In this document: positions 1 to 9,000 of the stretch, one piece after another
Layout of the letters: each line of letters begins with the position of its first letter
Numbering within the stretch: position 1 is the stretch's first letter
Notes under the pieces: model-generated
The model's input: only the letters and a program-made list of their open reading frames with translations
What the model was told of the DNA's origin: nothing
Databases searched by the model: none
Assembly: GCA_964625855.1 (NCBI GenBank)
Contig: CAZVFC010000009.1
Span: 62,001 to 126,000, forward strand
Reading direction: 5' to 3'
Length of the DNA stretch: 64,000 nucleotides
DNA from: JAPLUA01 sp964625855
GTDB taxonomy: Bacteria; Verrucomicrobiota; Verrucomicrobiia; Limisphaerales; UBA8199
Translations under genes and position numbers: made by a program

Positions 1-212
1 TGATTGCCACCCGGGATGCCACCCCGGCCGACATTTACACCCTGCGCCAGCGCGCCAGCGTGCTCGTCCAGGCCCGGCGAGTCACAGTGCCCGTGTTCCG
101 CCAGCGGCTGGAAGCCTTCCAGGCGCAACCGCCCCCGAGCGCCGCGCACAGCCCGGTCCTGACGGATGATTATGCCCCTGTCGAAGGCTTGTCCGCCAGC
201 GGGAGCCGCTGA
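1..212 (+). CDS. C-terminal end of a spermidine synthase-like protein (partial)
   Basis: The reading frame is open from base 3 and ends with TGA at 210-212, giving the last 69 residues of a protein that begins outside the window. Near its end it carries VLTDDYAPVE. This TDDYxPVE signature is typical of the C-terminus of spermidine/spermine synthase-fold proteins, including the membrane-fused versions common in environmental bacteria. The catalytic core lies outside the window, so substrate and activity cannot be judged. It is followed by 123 bp without a gene before the next start. Confidence 0.55.
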   Translation, partial: IATRDATPADIYTLRQRASVLVQARRVTVPVFRQRLEAFQAQPPPSAAHSPVLTDDYAPVEGLSASGSR

Positions 213-335
213 CGTGCAAGCGTTCAACCGACCTTCATGTAGCCCTGAGGACTCGACCGGAGAGGCGCTTTTTCCTTGTAGTTGGCCGCCCAGTAGACCA
301 AAGTACTGAAGCATCGCCTCAACAGACGCTCGTTC

Positions 336-1073
336 ATGCAGGACTTACTTATTTGCAGATTGCGCCGAACCAAACACACGGCCTTCACGCTCATTGAACT
401 GCTGGTAGTCATTGCAATTATCGCCATCCTCGCCGCCCTGCTGCTGCCGGTGCTCGCCACCGCCAAGGAAAAGGGCAAGCGCGCCGCCTGCCAGAGCAAC
501 ATGCGCCAGGCCATCATCACGGTCCACCTGTACGGCATGGACTCCCAGGAACGTGTGCCGTCCGGCCGCGACAACAATGACGAGTGGCACTCCTTGCGAA
601 TCTCCAGCCGGAGCTGGACCAACATGGTTGAATACGCCAAGAACTTCAAGATCATGGACTGCCCGAACTTTACCTTCGGTACCCAGTCACGCTACAACGG
701 CCAATGGGGCTACCTGGTGGGATACAATTACCTTTGCGACGCCAACATGAGGCAGTGGACGACCACCGCGCCGGAGTATTGGTACTCGGCGCGCAAGATC
801 AGCGAGTCGGGGACCAATTACGTGCTGGCCGACGCGAATCACTGGGGCGGTCCGTCGAGCTCTTACCTGATCATGGCCCCGCACTGCAAGACCGGACCCC
901 GCGCTCCCGGCGGCGTGACCTGGCAGTGGGGCAACGGGACCGAGACGCCCGACAAGGTCGGCGCGGTAGGGGGCCACGTTGGCCGGCTCGACGGCTCGGT
1001 CGCCTGGGTGAAGATCAAGAGCATGAGGAAGCGATACGCCTCCTCATACGTTCTCTACTACGGCTACTGGTAA
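336..1073 (+). CDS. Prepilin-type pseudopilin (type II secretion-like)
   Basis: This 245-aa protein has a 16-residue basic leader, then the prepilin processing and membrane segment AFTLIELLVVIAIIAILAAL. Cleavage by a prepilin peptidase is expected between Ala16 and Phe17, with the +5 Glu present. Position -1 is Ala instead of the usual Gly. The C-terminal part is Trp/Tyr/Gly-rich and ends with GGHVGRLDGSVAWV, resembling the H-x-DG motif of the large planctomycete/verrucomicrobial pseudopilin families. The predicted location is the inner membrane or a periplasmic pseudopilus. It stands alone, converging on queD. Its 16-residue leader is normal and repeat-free, unlike those of the cassette near 16.6-26 kb. 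Confidence 0.85.
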   Translation: MQDLLICRLRRTKHTAFTLIELLVVIAIIAILAALLLPVLATAKEKGKRAACQSNMRQAIITVHLYGMDSQERVPSGRDNNDEWHSLRISSRSWTNMVEYAKNFKIMDCPNFTFGTQSRYNGQWGYLVGYNYLCDANMRQWTTTAPEYWYSARKISESGTNYVLADANHWGGPSSSYLIMAPHCKTGPRAPGGVTWQWGNGTETPDKVGAVGGHVGRLDGSVAWVKIKSMRKRYASSYVLYYGYW

Positions 1074-1119
1074 GCAGGCCGTCAGGCTCCGCCTCGGGAG
1101 GGAGAGCGTGCGCGCCAGG

Positions 1120-1488
1120 TCAGTTCTTCTGCCCGCGATAGACGCACCTTGCAGTGCAGGTCTCGGCCACGACCACCTCCGTCAACAACGGCAGTTTCGG
1201 CTTTAGCCTCTTCCAGATCCATGCCGCGATGTTCTCACTGGTGGGATTCTCGAGGCCGGGCACCTCATTTAGGTAGAAGTGATCGAGCCGCTTCCAGACC
1301 GGCTCGAAAGTCTGCGAGATGTCGGCGTAATCCATCAGCCAGCCCAGCTTCGGATCGCACTCACCGGCGACGACAATCTCCACCCTGAAACTGTGGCCGT
1401 GCAGCCGCCGGCATTTGTGCGACTTCGGCAAATGGGGCAGCAAATGTGCCGCCTCAAACTGAAAGGTCTTCCGTAGCTCCATCTTCAT
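1120..1488 (-). CDS. queD: 6-carboxy-5,6,7,8-tetrahydropterin synthase (QueD/PTPS family)
   Basis: This 122-aa cytosolic enzyme of the PTPS family converts dihydroneopterin triphosphate to 6-carboxytetrahydropterin, the second step of queuosine/7-deazaguanine synthesis. Zinc-ligand histidines are visible in FEAAHLLP and in CRRLHGHSF, which also holds the catalytic-type Cys. LDHFYLNE and NPTSENIAAW are the usual C-terminal motifs with the substrate-binding Glu. Length is normal for QueD. It lies 79 bp downstream of luxC on the same strand, and that spacer is filled by a 9-bp tandem repeat ending 3 nt before the ATG. No other queuosine genes are near, so membership of the lux-like operon may be transcriptional only. 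Confidence 0.9.
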   Translation of the reverse strand: MKMELRKTFQFEAAHLLPHLPKSHKCRRLHGHSFRVEIVVAGECDPKLGWLMDYADISQTFEPVWKRLDHFYLNEVPGLENPTSENIAAWIWKRLKPKLPLLTEVVVAETCTARCVYRGQKN

Positions 1489-1491
1489 TGA

Positions 1492-1545
1492 CTCATGTAA
1501 CCGATGTAACTCATTTCACTAAAGTAACCGATGCAACCTATCTGC
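1492..1545. repeat. Nonanucleotide tandem repeat upstream of queD
   Basis: Six degenerate 9-bp units can be read in order: ctcatgtaa, ccgatgtaa, ctcatttca, ctaaagtaa, ccgatgcaa, cctatctgc. The tract occupies the luxC-queD spacer and ends 3 nt from the queD ATG (1486-1488), so it replaces any recognisable ribosome-binding site. The same repeat family recurs at 26222-26284, in the spacer between two other genes. Confidence 0.75.
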
Positions 1546-1567
1546 CCAGTCAACTCCTCTATCTCAC

Positions 1568-2932
1568 CTAGCCCAACTCCCAGTCCGTCCAGGCCACCAA
1601 ATCGCCCAGAGCCGGCCGGCCGTCATGGCGCCAGGTCAGCGGCGGATTCTGCATCTGGCCCAGAGGACAAACGCGCGACGCGCCCCAGCGAGCCAACTCG
1701 GTGGCCAGGTCCTGGGCCCGATCCTCCGGCGCGGCGAGGCCGACAGTCGAGACCTTGCCGCGAACATTGTCCGCGTTCTCCAAGGCTTCGGTCAGACTCC
1801 GCACCCCCTTCACGTAAATGAATCGGTTCAGGCAGGAGAGCTGGAATCGGGGGTCGGCTTCGTAAACGACGGTCCAGGCGGTCGAGTTTCGGCTGACCCA
1901 TTGGCGAGTATCGGGCGAATGTGCGGCCCGGATGTCATACAGGGATCGGCGTGACGCGATGGCCGCCGCCGCTTGGGTCGGCACTTCGCCCCGCGGCTCC
2001 AGAGCCTCCCGTCCCTCCAACTCCACCGCCAGGAGCTCCGCAAACTTTTCGGCGGAAAGCCCACCCCCCTCCTCCACGTAGATGAGATGGGGCGAAAGAC
2101 AGCCCAACTGGTTCCAGGCTATCACGTCCGCCGCAGCCCGCTCGACCACCTTCCGTGAAGCAAGCCCCGACAATACCCGATTGCTGACAAAGGCAAAGCT
2201 GACGCGATGGCCGTAGCCAAGGAATCGGGTCTTGGCGGGCACCCGCAGACGGACGGCCTCGAGCGTGCTGTCAGCGCCGGTGGCGGTGACACAGTCCGCT
2301 TCAGTGAACAGCGTGTCCGTCAGCGCGAGATTTGACCCCGGCCACTCCGCGATTTCGAGGCAGGCGCCCAGCTTCGGCTCTGCCTCATACAGCGAGTGGG
2401 CGAACAACCTCGGCACCAGTGTCGCGCCGGTGGCGCACTTCACGAATTGCGCCGACCGCACCAGCACGCCGAGCACAATGCTCATGAGCGTGGGCACCGG
2501 CAGGTTCCCCGCTCCAATATGAACCAGCAATTCGGGCCCGATGGCCATCGCCGCGCGGTTGGCCTTATGTTCCGCTTCGGCGGCCACCATTTTGTCGAGG
2601 CGTTGCCCATGCCCCAAATCCTGTTCCAACAGGGCGTGAAAGTTCTCCGGCGTCAATTGCCTGAAGAAGCAATCCAGGCCGCTGGCCAGCGTGGCCGCCG
2701 AAAAGCCGGTTGCCGCCGGTCCCTGCTCCAGCGCGAGCCGGCGCAGCGGGTAATCCGGCTGCAGCCAGCTTCGGCCGACCTCACTCAACGCCTTGACCAG
2801 ACTATGCGTCGGCCGGTTGGCGAGGTAGCGTTCGCGGTTGCGTTTGAGCGTCTGGCAGGCCTCGCCGATCATCGCGGCGCTGAGCGTCGCCTCGGCGGGC
2901 AGATCAGCCAGGAAGTAATTGGGCAGGTTCAT
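1568..2932 (-). CDS. Acyl-CoA reductase, LuxC-like
   Basis: This 454-aa protein matches the LuxC acyl-CoA/acyl-enzyme reductase family, which reduces activated fatty acyl groups to aldehydes with NADPH. It shows VHIGAGNLPVP (about 137-147), typical of the nucleotide-binding region, and QLGCLSPH (275-282) with Cys278 at the active-site cysteine position of LuxC/aldehyde-dehydrogenase-fold enzymes. Length is slightly under that of luminous-bacteria LuxC. It is the third gene of a compact operon with luxE-like and MFS genes, 9 bp after the MFS stop. No luciferase luxAB or transferase luxD is present, so a role in making an aldehyde or alcohol for another product is inferred. Confidence 0.8.
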   Translation of the reverse strand: MNLPNYFLADLPAEATLSAAMIGEACQTLKRNRERYLANRPTHSLVKALSEVGRSWLQPDYPLRRLALEQGPAATGFSAATLASGLDCFFRQLTPENFHALLEQDLGHGQRLDKMVAAEAEHKANRAAMAIGPELLVHIGAGNLPVPTLMSIVLGVLVRSAQFVKCATGATLVPRLFAHSLYEAEPKLGACLEIAEWPGSNLALTDTLFTEADCVTATGADSTLEAVRLRVPAKTRFLGYGHRVSFAFVSNRVLSGLASRKVVERAAADVIAWNQLGCLSPHLIYVEEGGGLSAEKFAELLAVELEGREALEPRGEVPTQAAAAIASRRSLYDIRAAHSPDTRQWVSRNSTAWTVVYEADPRFQLSCLNRFIYVKGVRSLTEALENADNVRGKVSTVGLAAPEDRAQDLATELARWGASRVCPLGQMQNPPLTWRHDGRPALGDLVAWTDWELG

Positions 2933-2941
2933 ATCGCAATC

Positions 2942-4267
2942 TCACCGCAGCGCGGACAAAGGCGGCGCCGCAGCCGGCCCGGTGGCTTCCAGATGCTCGC
3001 GTTTGCGCAAGCCGTTGAGGAAGGGCAGCGCTCCCAGCGACATCAGGACCAACAGGGAAAGCGCAGCATAGAGCGGCAGGTAGCTCGCGGACAAAGCCGC
3101 CCGCGGCCCCAGCTTCTCCACCCAATTGCCCACCAGCCAGTGCGAGAGATTGCCCACCAGCCCGCTGAGCGTGATGAACAAGCCGAACACCCGCCCCCGC
3201 ACCGAATCCGGCACCGCCTCCATCAAGGCAGCCTCGGAAATCGGATAGCTGGACATAAAGAAAAACCCATACGCAATCAGCACCGGCACCATCCACCCCG
3301 CCGGCACACGGGGGAAGAGGCTGATCAGGCCCGCTGCCATCAAGAGCACGAACGTCATCCACCGAATCCGTCCGCCATCGCTCAGGTGTCCGAAGAGCGG
3401 ATTGCTGATGGCCGAGGCGATGAAAACCCCCGACAGTGCCAGACCGGTGACCTTAGGACTCCAACCGTGGGCGTTCTGGAGGAAGAGCGACGCGGAAGTG
3501 CCCATGCCGCTCCCGGCGAAATCGCGCAGGCTGAACAGCGCGGTCATAGCCAGGAAGCATCCCCACAGCGCGGGCGTCGGAAAGAGCTTGTGCGAGTCGC
3601 CTAAGTAGGGCAGTGCGTCCCGCCTGCCCCGTTTGACAGTTGCGCTGTCCTCGCTCGGGCAGGCGGGACGCCCTGCCCTGCTCTGCTGCTCCACGCCCCT
3701 TTCCTCGTCCGCCAGCCAGGCGAACAAACCGGCCGCCGCAAGCCCCGCCAGGCCGATCTCGAGCACGGGCGACCGCCAATTCCCGCAACTCACCACCCGC
3801 CAGCCGCAATAAACCGGGCCGAGGAAGAAACCCGCGCTGGCGCCGATGCCCGCCAAACCCAGCGCGCGGCCCCTGCCCTCCGGGAACAGCCGCGCGATCA
3901 ACGCCGTCGCTGCCGGATGATAGAAGCTGCCGCCAAAACCCGCCACGACCATGCTGGCCAACGCCCAGGCGTAGTTCGGCGCCAACGCCAATCCCACAAA
4001 CCCCAGCCCGTTGATCGCCAGCCCCGAAGCCATCAGACGCTTGCGGCTCAACCGGTCCGCCAGAACTCCCAGCGGGTAGCTTGGCAGGAAATAGGCCGCG
4101 CCCATCACCGTGACCAGGAGCGTGGCCTGCTCGACGCTGCCCAGGTTCAGATCCTGCTGCATGCGCAAGTAGAGCGGCAGCAGCGCCACCCCGTAAAGGT
4201 GCGTGAACCCATGCAACACGCCCGTCAGCCAAAGCGTCCGCGTCTTATGGTGCGCGTCCGTTCTCAT
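2942..4267 (-). CDS. Major facilitator superfamily transporter
   Basis: This 441-aa polytopic inner-membrane protein has about 12 hydrophobic segments in two halves. The loop GVLADRLSRKR after TM2 fits the MFS motif A region, and FGHLSDGGRIR repeats it in the second half. The first ATG directly abuts the LuxE stop (TGA at 4270-4268), so the two genes are probably translationally coupled, and luxC follows 9 bp downstream. The substrate is unknown; context suggests export or import of a product or substrate of the LuxC/LuxE chemistry. The central cytoplasmic loop (about residues 195-225) is encoded by an inverted-repeat element described separately. Confidence 0.85.
   Translation of the reverse strand: MRTDAHHKTRTLWLTGVLHGFTHLYGVALLPLYLRMQQDLNLGSVEQATLLVTVMGAAYFLPSYPLGVLADRLSRKRLMASGLAINGLGFVGLALAPNYAWALASMVVAGFGGSFYHPAATALIARLFPEGRGRALGLAGIGASAGFFLGPVYCGWRVVSCGNWRSPVLEIGLAGLAAAGLFAWLADEERGVEQQSRAGRPACPSEDSATVKRGRRDALPYLGDSHKLFPTPALWGCFLAMTALFSLRDFAGSGMGTSASLFLQNAHGWSPKVTGLALSGVFIASAISNPLFGHLSDGGRIRWMTFVLLMAAGLISLFPRVPAGWMVPVLIAYGFFFMSSYPISEAALMEAVPDSVRGRVFGLFITLSGLVGNLSHWLVGNWVEKLGPRAALSASYLPLYAALSLLVLMSLGALPFLNGLRKREHLEATGPAAAPPLSALR
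3608..3678. repeat. In-frame inverted-repeat insert in the MFS central loop
   Basis: Two arms of about 23 bp (3608-3630 and 3656-3678) are reverse complements with about two mismatches and share the perfect 15-mer gcgtcccgcctgccc / gggcaggcgggacgc. They flank a 25-bp spacer. The element lies wholly inside the MFS gene and encodes the hydrophilic loop between TM6 and TM7 without breaking the frame. It looks like a small palindromic repeat tolerated in a variable loop. Confidence 0.65.
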
Positions 4268-5560
4268 TCAAGCCTGCATCAGCGAACAACCACGCGCCTC
4301 GGCCTCCTCCGCCCGCCCGACCAACTCGAACCCGTCGCCATGGCGCACCCCCAAATCTTCTGTTTGAATTGCCATCACCGAATAGACATTCGCCAAATCA
4401 TACACGCGAATCAAACCGGTTTCACCTTCGCCCACCTGGTGGCCGGTTTCAGGGGAAATGTTTTGCACCCGCGCCCAGGGAGGAAAGTGGAAGCGGCGTG
4501 ATGCGTGGTCCGTGGTCCGTGGTCCGTGGTCCGTGCTGCGTTCGGCGGCGATGACACAATCGTACGCCTGGGAGCTCAGCTCGCTCATGCCATATTCGCA
4601 CATAATGTGATCCGGTGGAATGCCGAGGCGCTGCGACATGAGCGCGTGCAGCGCCGACATGGGCAGAGACCGCGAGCGGCCCTTGTAGCCGCCGGTTTCC
4701 ATCGCGCACGACCCGGACGGCAGCGCAAAGCGCACGCCCCGCTGGCCCACGTAATCCAGCAGGTGCACAAACGAAAACGCGGTCCCCAGCATAAGCAGCG
4801 GCTGCCCGGTATGGCTCGCCCTCCGCAACAACTCGACCGCCGCCTCCATTTCCAGCGTCCAGCCGCCATCCTCACTCACGTTCCCGACGAAACATGATTC
4901 ACCCGCACCCAACTCCCGCCGAATGGTCTCGAACATGTGCACCAGCGAAGAATGCAGCGCCTCTGACGGCGGCGGGGTGAGGATTGCCATCAGCCCTTTG
5001 ACCCCGGCCCCCTGCCCTCCGTCCTCCGTCCTCCGCGTTCCGTCCTCCGCCTTCCGTCCTCCCCCCTCCGCCTTCTGTCCTCCGTCTTCTTTCCTCTGTC
5101 TCCTGTCCGTGAGCTTTCCCACCTGGCCATCGGCCATCGGCCATCGGCTATTTACAATTGGACAATTCGCGCCGAACCAGGCCAGCAACCCCGCCTCATA
5201 GACCGCCAGCGACGCGGCATTGTGATAGTGCCGGCTCGGCCGGTGCCCCGTCGTGCCGCTGGAATGGAATACCGTGGTTCGCTCCTCGGCCGATATACCT
5301 GAGAGGTCCCACTCCTTGAACGCAGCGGCTGGCACGGCCGGTATCTCCCTCCAGCAGGTCACACTGTCAGGCCGAGCCCACCGCGCCTCGCAGAACTGGC
5401 GATACGGGGCGACGTGCTCAAACTGGAGGGCGAACAACTCAAGCGCAAGCTGCTCGAAGGTGTCCACCTCTCCGGCAGCACACTCCACCGGATTCCTGGA
5501 AGCACGGATGAGCCGGCGCAGACGCGTGGCAAAGCTCGCTAAATCGCGGGTGGAACTCAT
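4268..5560 (-). CDS. Acyl-protein synthetase, LuxE-like
   Basis: This 430-aa protein belongs to the LuxE acyl-protein synthetase family (acyl adenylate formation and transfer to a cysteine). The nucleotide-binding signature SSGTTG is at 100-105, and CEYGMSELSSQAYD (321-334) is the family-typical later motif. Upstream in-frame ATGs exist, but the start at 5560 gives the normal N-terminus. LuxE proteins are usually near 360-370 aa. The excess is explained by two low-complexity inserts, residues about 138-187 and 341-355, both encoded by heptanucleotide repeats. It is first in the luxE-MFS-luxC operon. The acyl substrate is unknown. Confidence 0.75.
   Translation of the reverse strand: MSSTRDLASFATRLRRLIRASRNPVECAAGEVDTFEQLALELFALQFEHVAPYRQFCEARWARPDSVTCWREIPAVPAAAFKEWDLSGISAEERTTVFHSSGTTGHRPSRHYHNAASLAVYEAGLLAWFGANCPIVNSRWPMADGQVGKLTDRRQRKEDGGQKAEGGGRKAEDGTRRTEDGGQGAGVKGLMAILTPPPSEALHSSLVHMFETIRRELGAGESCFVGNVSEDGGWTLEMEAAVELLRRASHTGQPLLMLGTAFSFVHLLDYVGQRGVRFALPSGSCAMETGGYKGRSRSLPMSALHALMSQRLGIPPDHIMCEYGMSELSSQAYDCVIAAERSTDHGPRTTDHASRRFHFPPWARVQNISPETGHQVGEGETGLIRVYDLANVYSVMAIQTEDLGVRHGDGFELVGRAEEAEARGCSLMQA
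4507..4534. repeat. Heptamer repeat (GGTCCGT)4 inside luxE
   Basis: Four perfect ggtccgt units lie within the luxE reading frame and encode the insert STDHGPRTTDH between the SELSSQAYD motif region and the conserved PPWARVQN segment. The frame is kept at present. The same heptamer recurs in the giant protease, in two pseudopilin-cassette genes and in one further pseudopilin. Confidence 0.9.
5011..5149. repeat. Heptamer repeats (CCTCCGT)n and (GGCCATC)3 inside luxE
   Basis: About 14 degenerate units of the cctccgt type (cctccgt, cctccgc, gttccgt, cttccgt, cttctgt and so on) occupy about 5011-5108. A second, unrelated heptamer ggccatc is repeated three times at 5125-5145 with a fourth degenerate unit. 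Together they encode the roughly 50-residue Gly/Glu/Asp/Lys/Arg-rich insert (residues 138-187) just after the adenylate-binding region of LuxE. Confidence 0.85.
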
Positions 5561-6005
5561 GCGGTTTTTATTTAGCCAGGCTGGTTTTCCGCCACAGCCC
5601 GGAACAAATGTATAACCGCAAGGAGGCCTGACCGCAAGCGAGCAGAGATCCTCTGCTGCGACAGGGCCCGGCAGCGGCAGGCGTGCGATTCCCGTTCTCC
5701 GACATAACATCGGAATTGGCAGACAGGAACTTCCGCGCTCCGCTGTCTGCTCTCAGCCTGGCAAGGCCGGCACACGCCTCAGGGCCGATTCAAGCGAGGC
5801 CATGTCTTCCGCCGAAAGGGTTCCCCGCGTGCGAACGAACCGACTATCGTCCACCGCGCGCGGCGAGAACGCGCTGGCAGGCCGGACTGTTCGGAAGCAG
5901 GGGTGCGCCCTGCTCCAGAACAGGAAGCCCGAGACGATCCGATGTCCGCTCTCGTTCAAACACGGACGATTCGGCGAAACGTTCCTGGCGGGGTTGCGAC
6001 GGTTC
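5561..6005. other. Spacer upstream of luxE with repeat fragments
   Basis: This 445-bp stretch separates the giant protease gene stop from the luxE start. It should hold the luxE operon promoter, but no convincing -35/-10 pair was found. It contains a toxin-like coding remnant (reported separately), a segment at about 5720-5745 resembling the gacaggaa..tccgcgctccg motif seen near 16540-16566, and at about 5958-5983 a cggacgattcggcgaaacg segment related to the palindromic repeats at 37.9 and 44.8 kb. Confidence 0.5.
5753..5869 (-). pseudogene. Possible C-terminal remnant of a MazF/PemK-type toxin
   Basis: A minus-strand frame ending at 5753 encodes DDSRFVRTRGTLSAEDM followed by ASLESALRRVPAL. 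This resembles the C-terminal end of MazF/PemK ribonuclease toxins, where a Val-Asp-Gln-x-R segment is followed by a G-x-LS-x-EDM..V..ALR helix. Nothing matching the N-terminal SH3-like barrel is visible upstream in this frame, and no antitoxin accompanies it, so it would be a decayed fragment. The similarity is short and judged by eye. Confidence 0.35.
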
Positions 6006-9000
6006 TTACTTAATCAGCCGGTAGAATTTGGGCACGCTATTGGTGGCGACGTCGTAGGCGGCCAGCTCGTTCCCCTCCTGCACGGCCAGAGGATAGTGAG
6101 GATACGGGGCGGGGGGGGTTGTCGTCAGGTCGGTCCAGGTCCCAAACAGGCCGAGCTTGTATTGGAGCCTGAAGTCGTAGAAGGCGACGGACCAGGAGAG
6201 GCGCACAACATTGGTGGGCATAGCCTGAATCGCGAGCTTGGGCCGGATGCTATACACCTGCACGATGCGGTAGATGCCGCCGTTGGGCACCGGAAGCACC
6301 TCGAAGGTGCTGAGCGGAGTCGTCGCCAGGACGGTTCCGATGTTGGTCCAGAGCATCGGGGTGGTAATGCCGGGGGCGTATTGGACGATGTAGCGTTCGC
6401 CCGCGACGGAATTCCAACTCAGCAGGAGACCGTGCGGCGGCGCCAGCGTCACTATCGAAATGATGGCTGGCGGGTTGGCGCTCTGGAGAAGGCCGTAGCC
6501 ATCGGGCAAAGCGGCTCGAATGGTGTAGGTCACACCGGCCTGTTCGTTGTTATACACGCCCAGGTACCAATGGCCGCGCAGGTCGGGCGCCACCGAGTTG
6601 GCGGGCAGAGCGAAGTTGTTCCGGACGACAATCTGCTCATCCGCGCGGCCGGTGAAGAAGCTGCCGTCGAAATAAGGAGCCATGGTCGGCGGCACATCGC
6701 GCTGCAGCACCAGGTCGGCGTCACCGGACAGGTTGTATAGCTCGAAGAGGACCCCGGCCGCCGGGGTGGTGATCAGGAAATCATAGAACACCCACTGAGG
6801 CGGTCCGGGCGGGGCGGCGCTGGTGAAGGGAACGCCGTTGGCCAGCGGGATGATGACGGGGTAGTTGGTAACCCAGCATGCCCGGACGTTGAAGGAGACG
6901 TTGGTGGCGGTGGTGTTGAACACGCCGGCGTACCAGCGGTTGGTCTGGATGGGGAAGGGAGTGGTGTTGGTGACCAGCATCACGATCTCATCGTTGGTCG
7001 AGGGCTGATCGCTGATGTAGTCGTAGTGGTTGAGGTCCGGCAGCGGCAAGTGCTCACTCAGGACCACGGTCAGGTTGCTTTGCGCGCCCGAGAGCCAGAA
7101 CGCGACGGCTTGCGGCGGCAGGTTGGGCAGAGAGCCATTGGTGGGAACATCAAACTGGAAGTAGCGCGGGATGCCGGCCGGTCCCACCACGTTGGAGACG
7201 AGCATCTCGCAGATGTTCAAGGTCGTGATGTCGAAGGCGACCTCGAGGGCAAACGTGACGCCAACGGGGTTGGGGTTGGTAAGGAGCAGATAGTACGGCT
7301 GGCCGTTGGTCAACGGCGGGGTGCCATTGGTGAAGAGAGTCCGCGCGTCGGGGTAAGGAGGGCCCCCGAGGAGCGGCAGGTCGGCCAACCCCGGGAAGTT
7401 GGTCGAGTTGAAGAAGACCTGGACGGGCCGAGCCACGGTGGTGTGAACCTGCTCAGCGAATTGGAGGAAGTTAGTCGCCCGGGTCGCCCACTGCGGGACT
7501 GGGACGAGGAAATACTGCGCCCCATAGGCGGGCAGGGAGTTCGTATAGAAGATCCCGTGCTCGAGCGTGATGACCGGCGGCGGGTTGCTGGGGGCGAGGG
7601 TGAAGTTGACCTTCCACTGGACCAGCTCGGAATTGGTCGCGGCGATCGGACCCGCGCGGCTGTCCCAGATTTCGAGAGTCCAAATGCCAAAGGTATCCTC
7701 GCCGGCGAACGCCGACAGGGAAGTCTCCGGGAAGTAGAAGAGTTCCTGCGGCACCTCCGCCAGGGTGATGCCGCCCAGCAAAGTGCCCGGCAGCAGGCTC
7801 TGGAACGTCAGCAGGGCATTCGTGCCCAGGGCGGTAAACTGCAGGGACTGGGTGGTCCAGTGCGAGTTTTCACCAAAGCTGACCGCCCGTTGTGCGCCCT
7901 CCAGAGACACACTCAGTTTGGCCAGGTTGTGGGGCGGCGGGACGGTGGAGAAGTCGGCCTTGCCGTATGTGCCCGCGGCGGCGATGGCGGCCAGCTCCGG
8001 AGCCGTGAGGCCGCGGGCGTAAAGCGTGAGATCGTCAATGAATCCGTAGAAGGGCTGGGTCCAATCGGACCGGCAGCGACCGCCGATGGACGCCCCGGGG
8101 CTGAACGCCGGATCCAGGTCCTTATACGGCGAGAGCGTGGTGTAATTCGAAGCCACGCAGATGCCGTTCACGTAGAGCAGCAAGGCGTTGGTAGTGATGG
8201 TGACGAGGTTCGTGCCACCGGTCACCACGGTAATATTGGTGAAGGGCTTGTCGAAGACCGCGGCGATATGCCACCAGCCGTCATTGGAGCCGCCCCCAAT
8301 CAGGATGGGAGTGTTGGTGGTCAGCACGTCCACGCCCACGCTGCCAACGCGGGCGTCGGAGATGTGGAAGTGGAGGTTGTAATTGGTGCCACCCGCACTG
8401 AGCGCCGGTTCGAGCGCCAACCAGTAGGGGCTGCCCAGGCCCCGGCAATCCAGCGGCTCGGGGTAGCCGCGGTAGAAGATCTGCTCGGTGCCGCAGTAAG
8501 TAGCGTTGGTCGGCAGCAGCGGCTTAATCCAGCCTTCGATGGTGAACGCGTTAGTGAATTGGAGTTGCGGCGGATCGCCCAGCTCAATCTTGGCGGAGGG
8601 AACGTCCGTATCCCCCGGAAAGAGGTCGGGAGCCGGTTGCAGCGGGGGTTTGGACAGCCCGTTGAAGAAGAATCCCTCTTCGCCGACGAACGCGGTGGCG
8701 GTGTTCGTGGCGCCGTGGAGGAAAGCGCCGTGGTTGCCGCTGATGAGGTCCCTGGCCCGCCGGCTCAAAGGATCCACGGTGCCGTCCCACCAACCGACGG
8801 CGCACGGGCCGCGCAGGCTATAGTTGAGCTCGTAGCGGTGGCCGGGGACGGTGGGCAGCAGGCACTGCACGGCACCGGTGGCCATGGCCAAATAGTTGGT
8901 TCCCGCGAAATCGAAGAACGCATTGCTGACGACGGTCACCGGCCCATCGGCGACGGTCCATTCGCGGGCGCCGACCTCAGGGCTGTACAGGCTGCCCGGG

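Noticed and set aside
2396..3604. 402-codon plus-strand frame over luxC and the transporter
   Set aside because: It spans two genes of the opposite strand, is Arg/Gln/His-rich without hydrophobic core or motifs; an antisense artefact of GC-rich codon use.
1568..5560. Bioluminescence operon
   Set aside because: Only luxC- and luxE-like genes occur; luciferase subunits and acyl transferase are absent, so light production is not supported.
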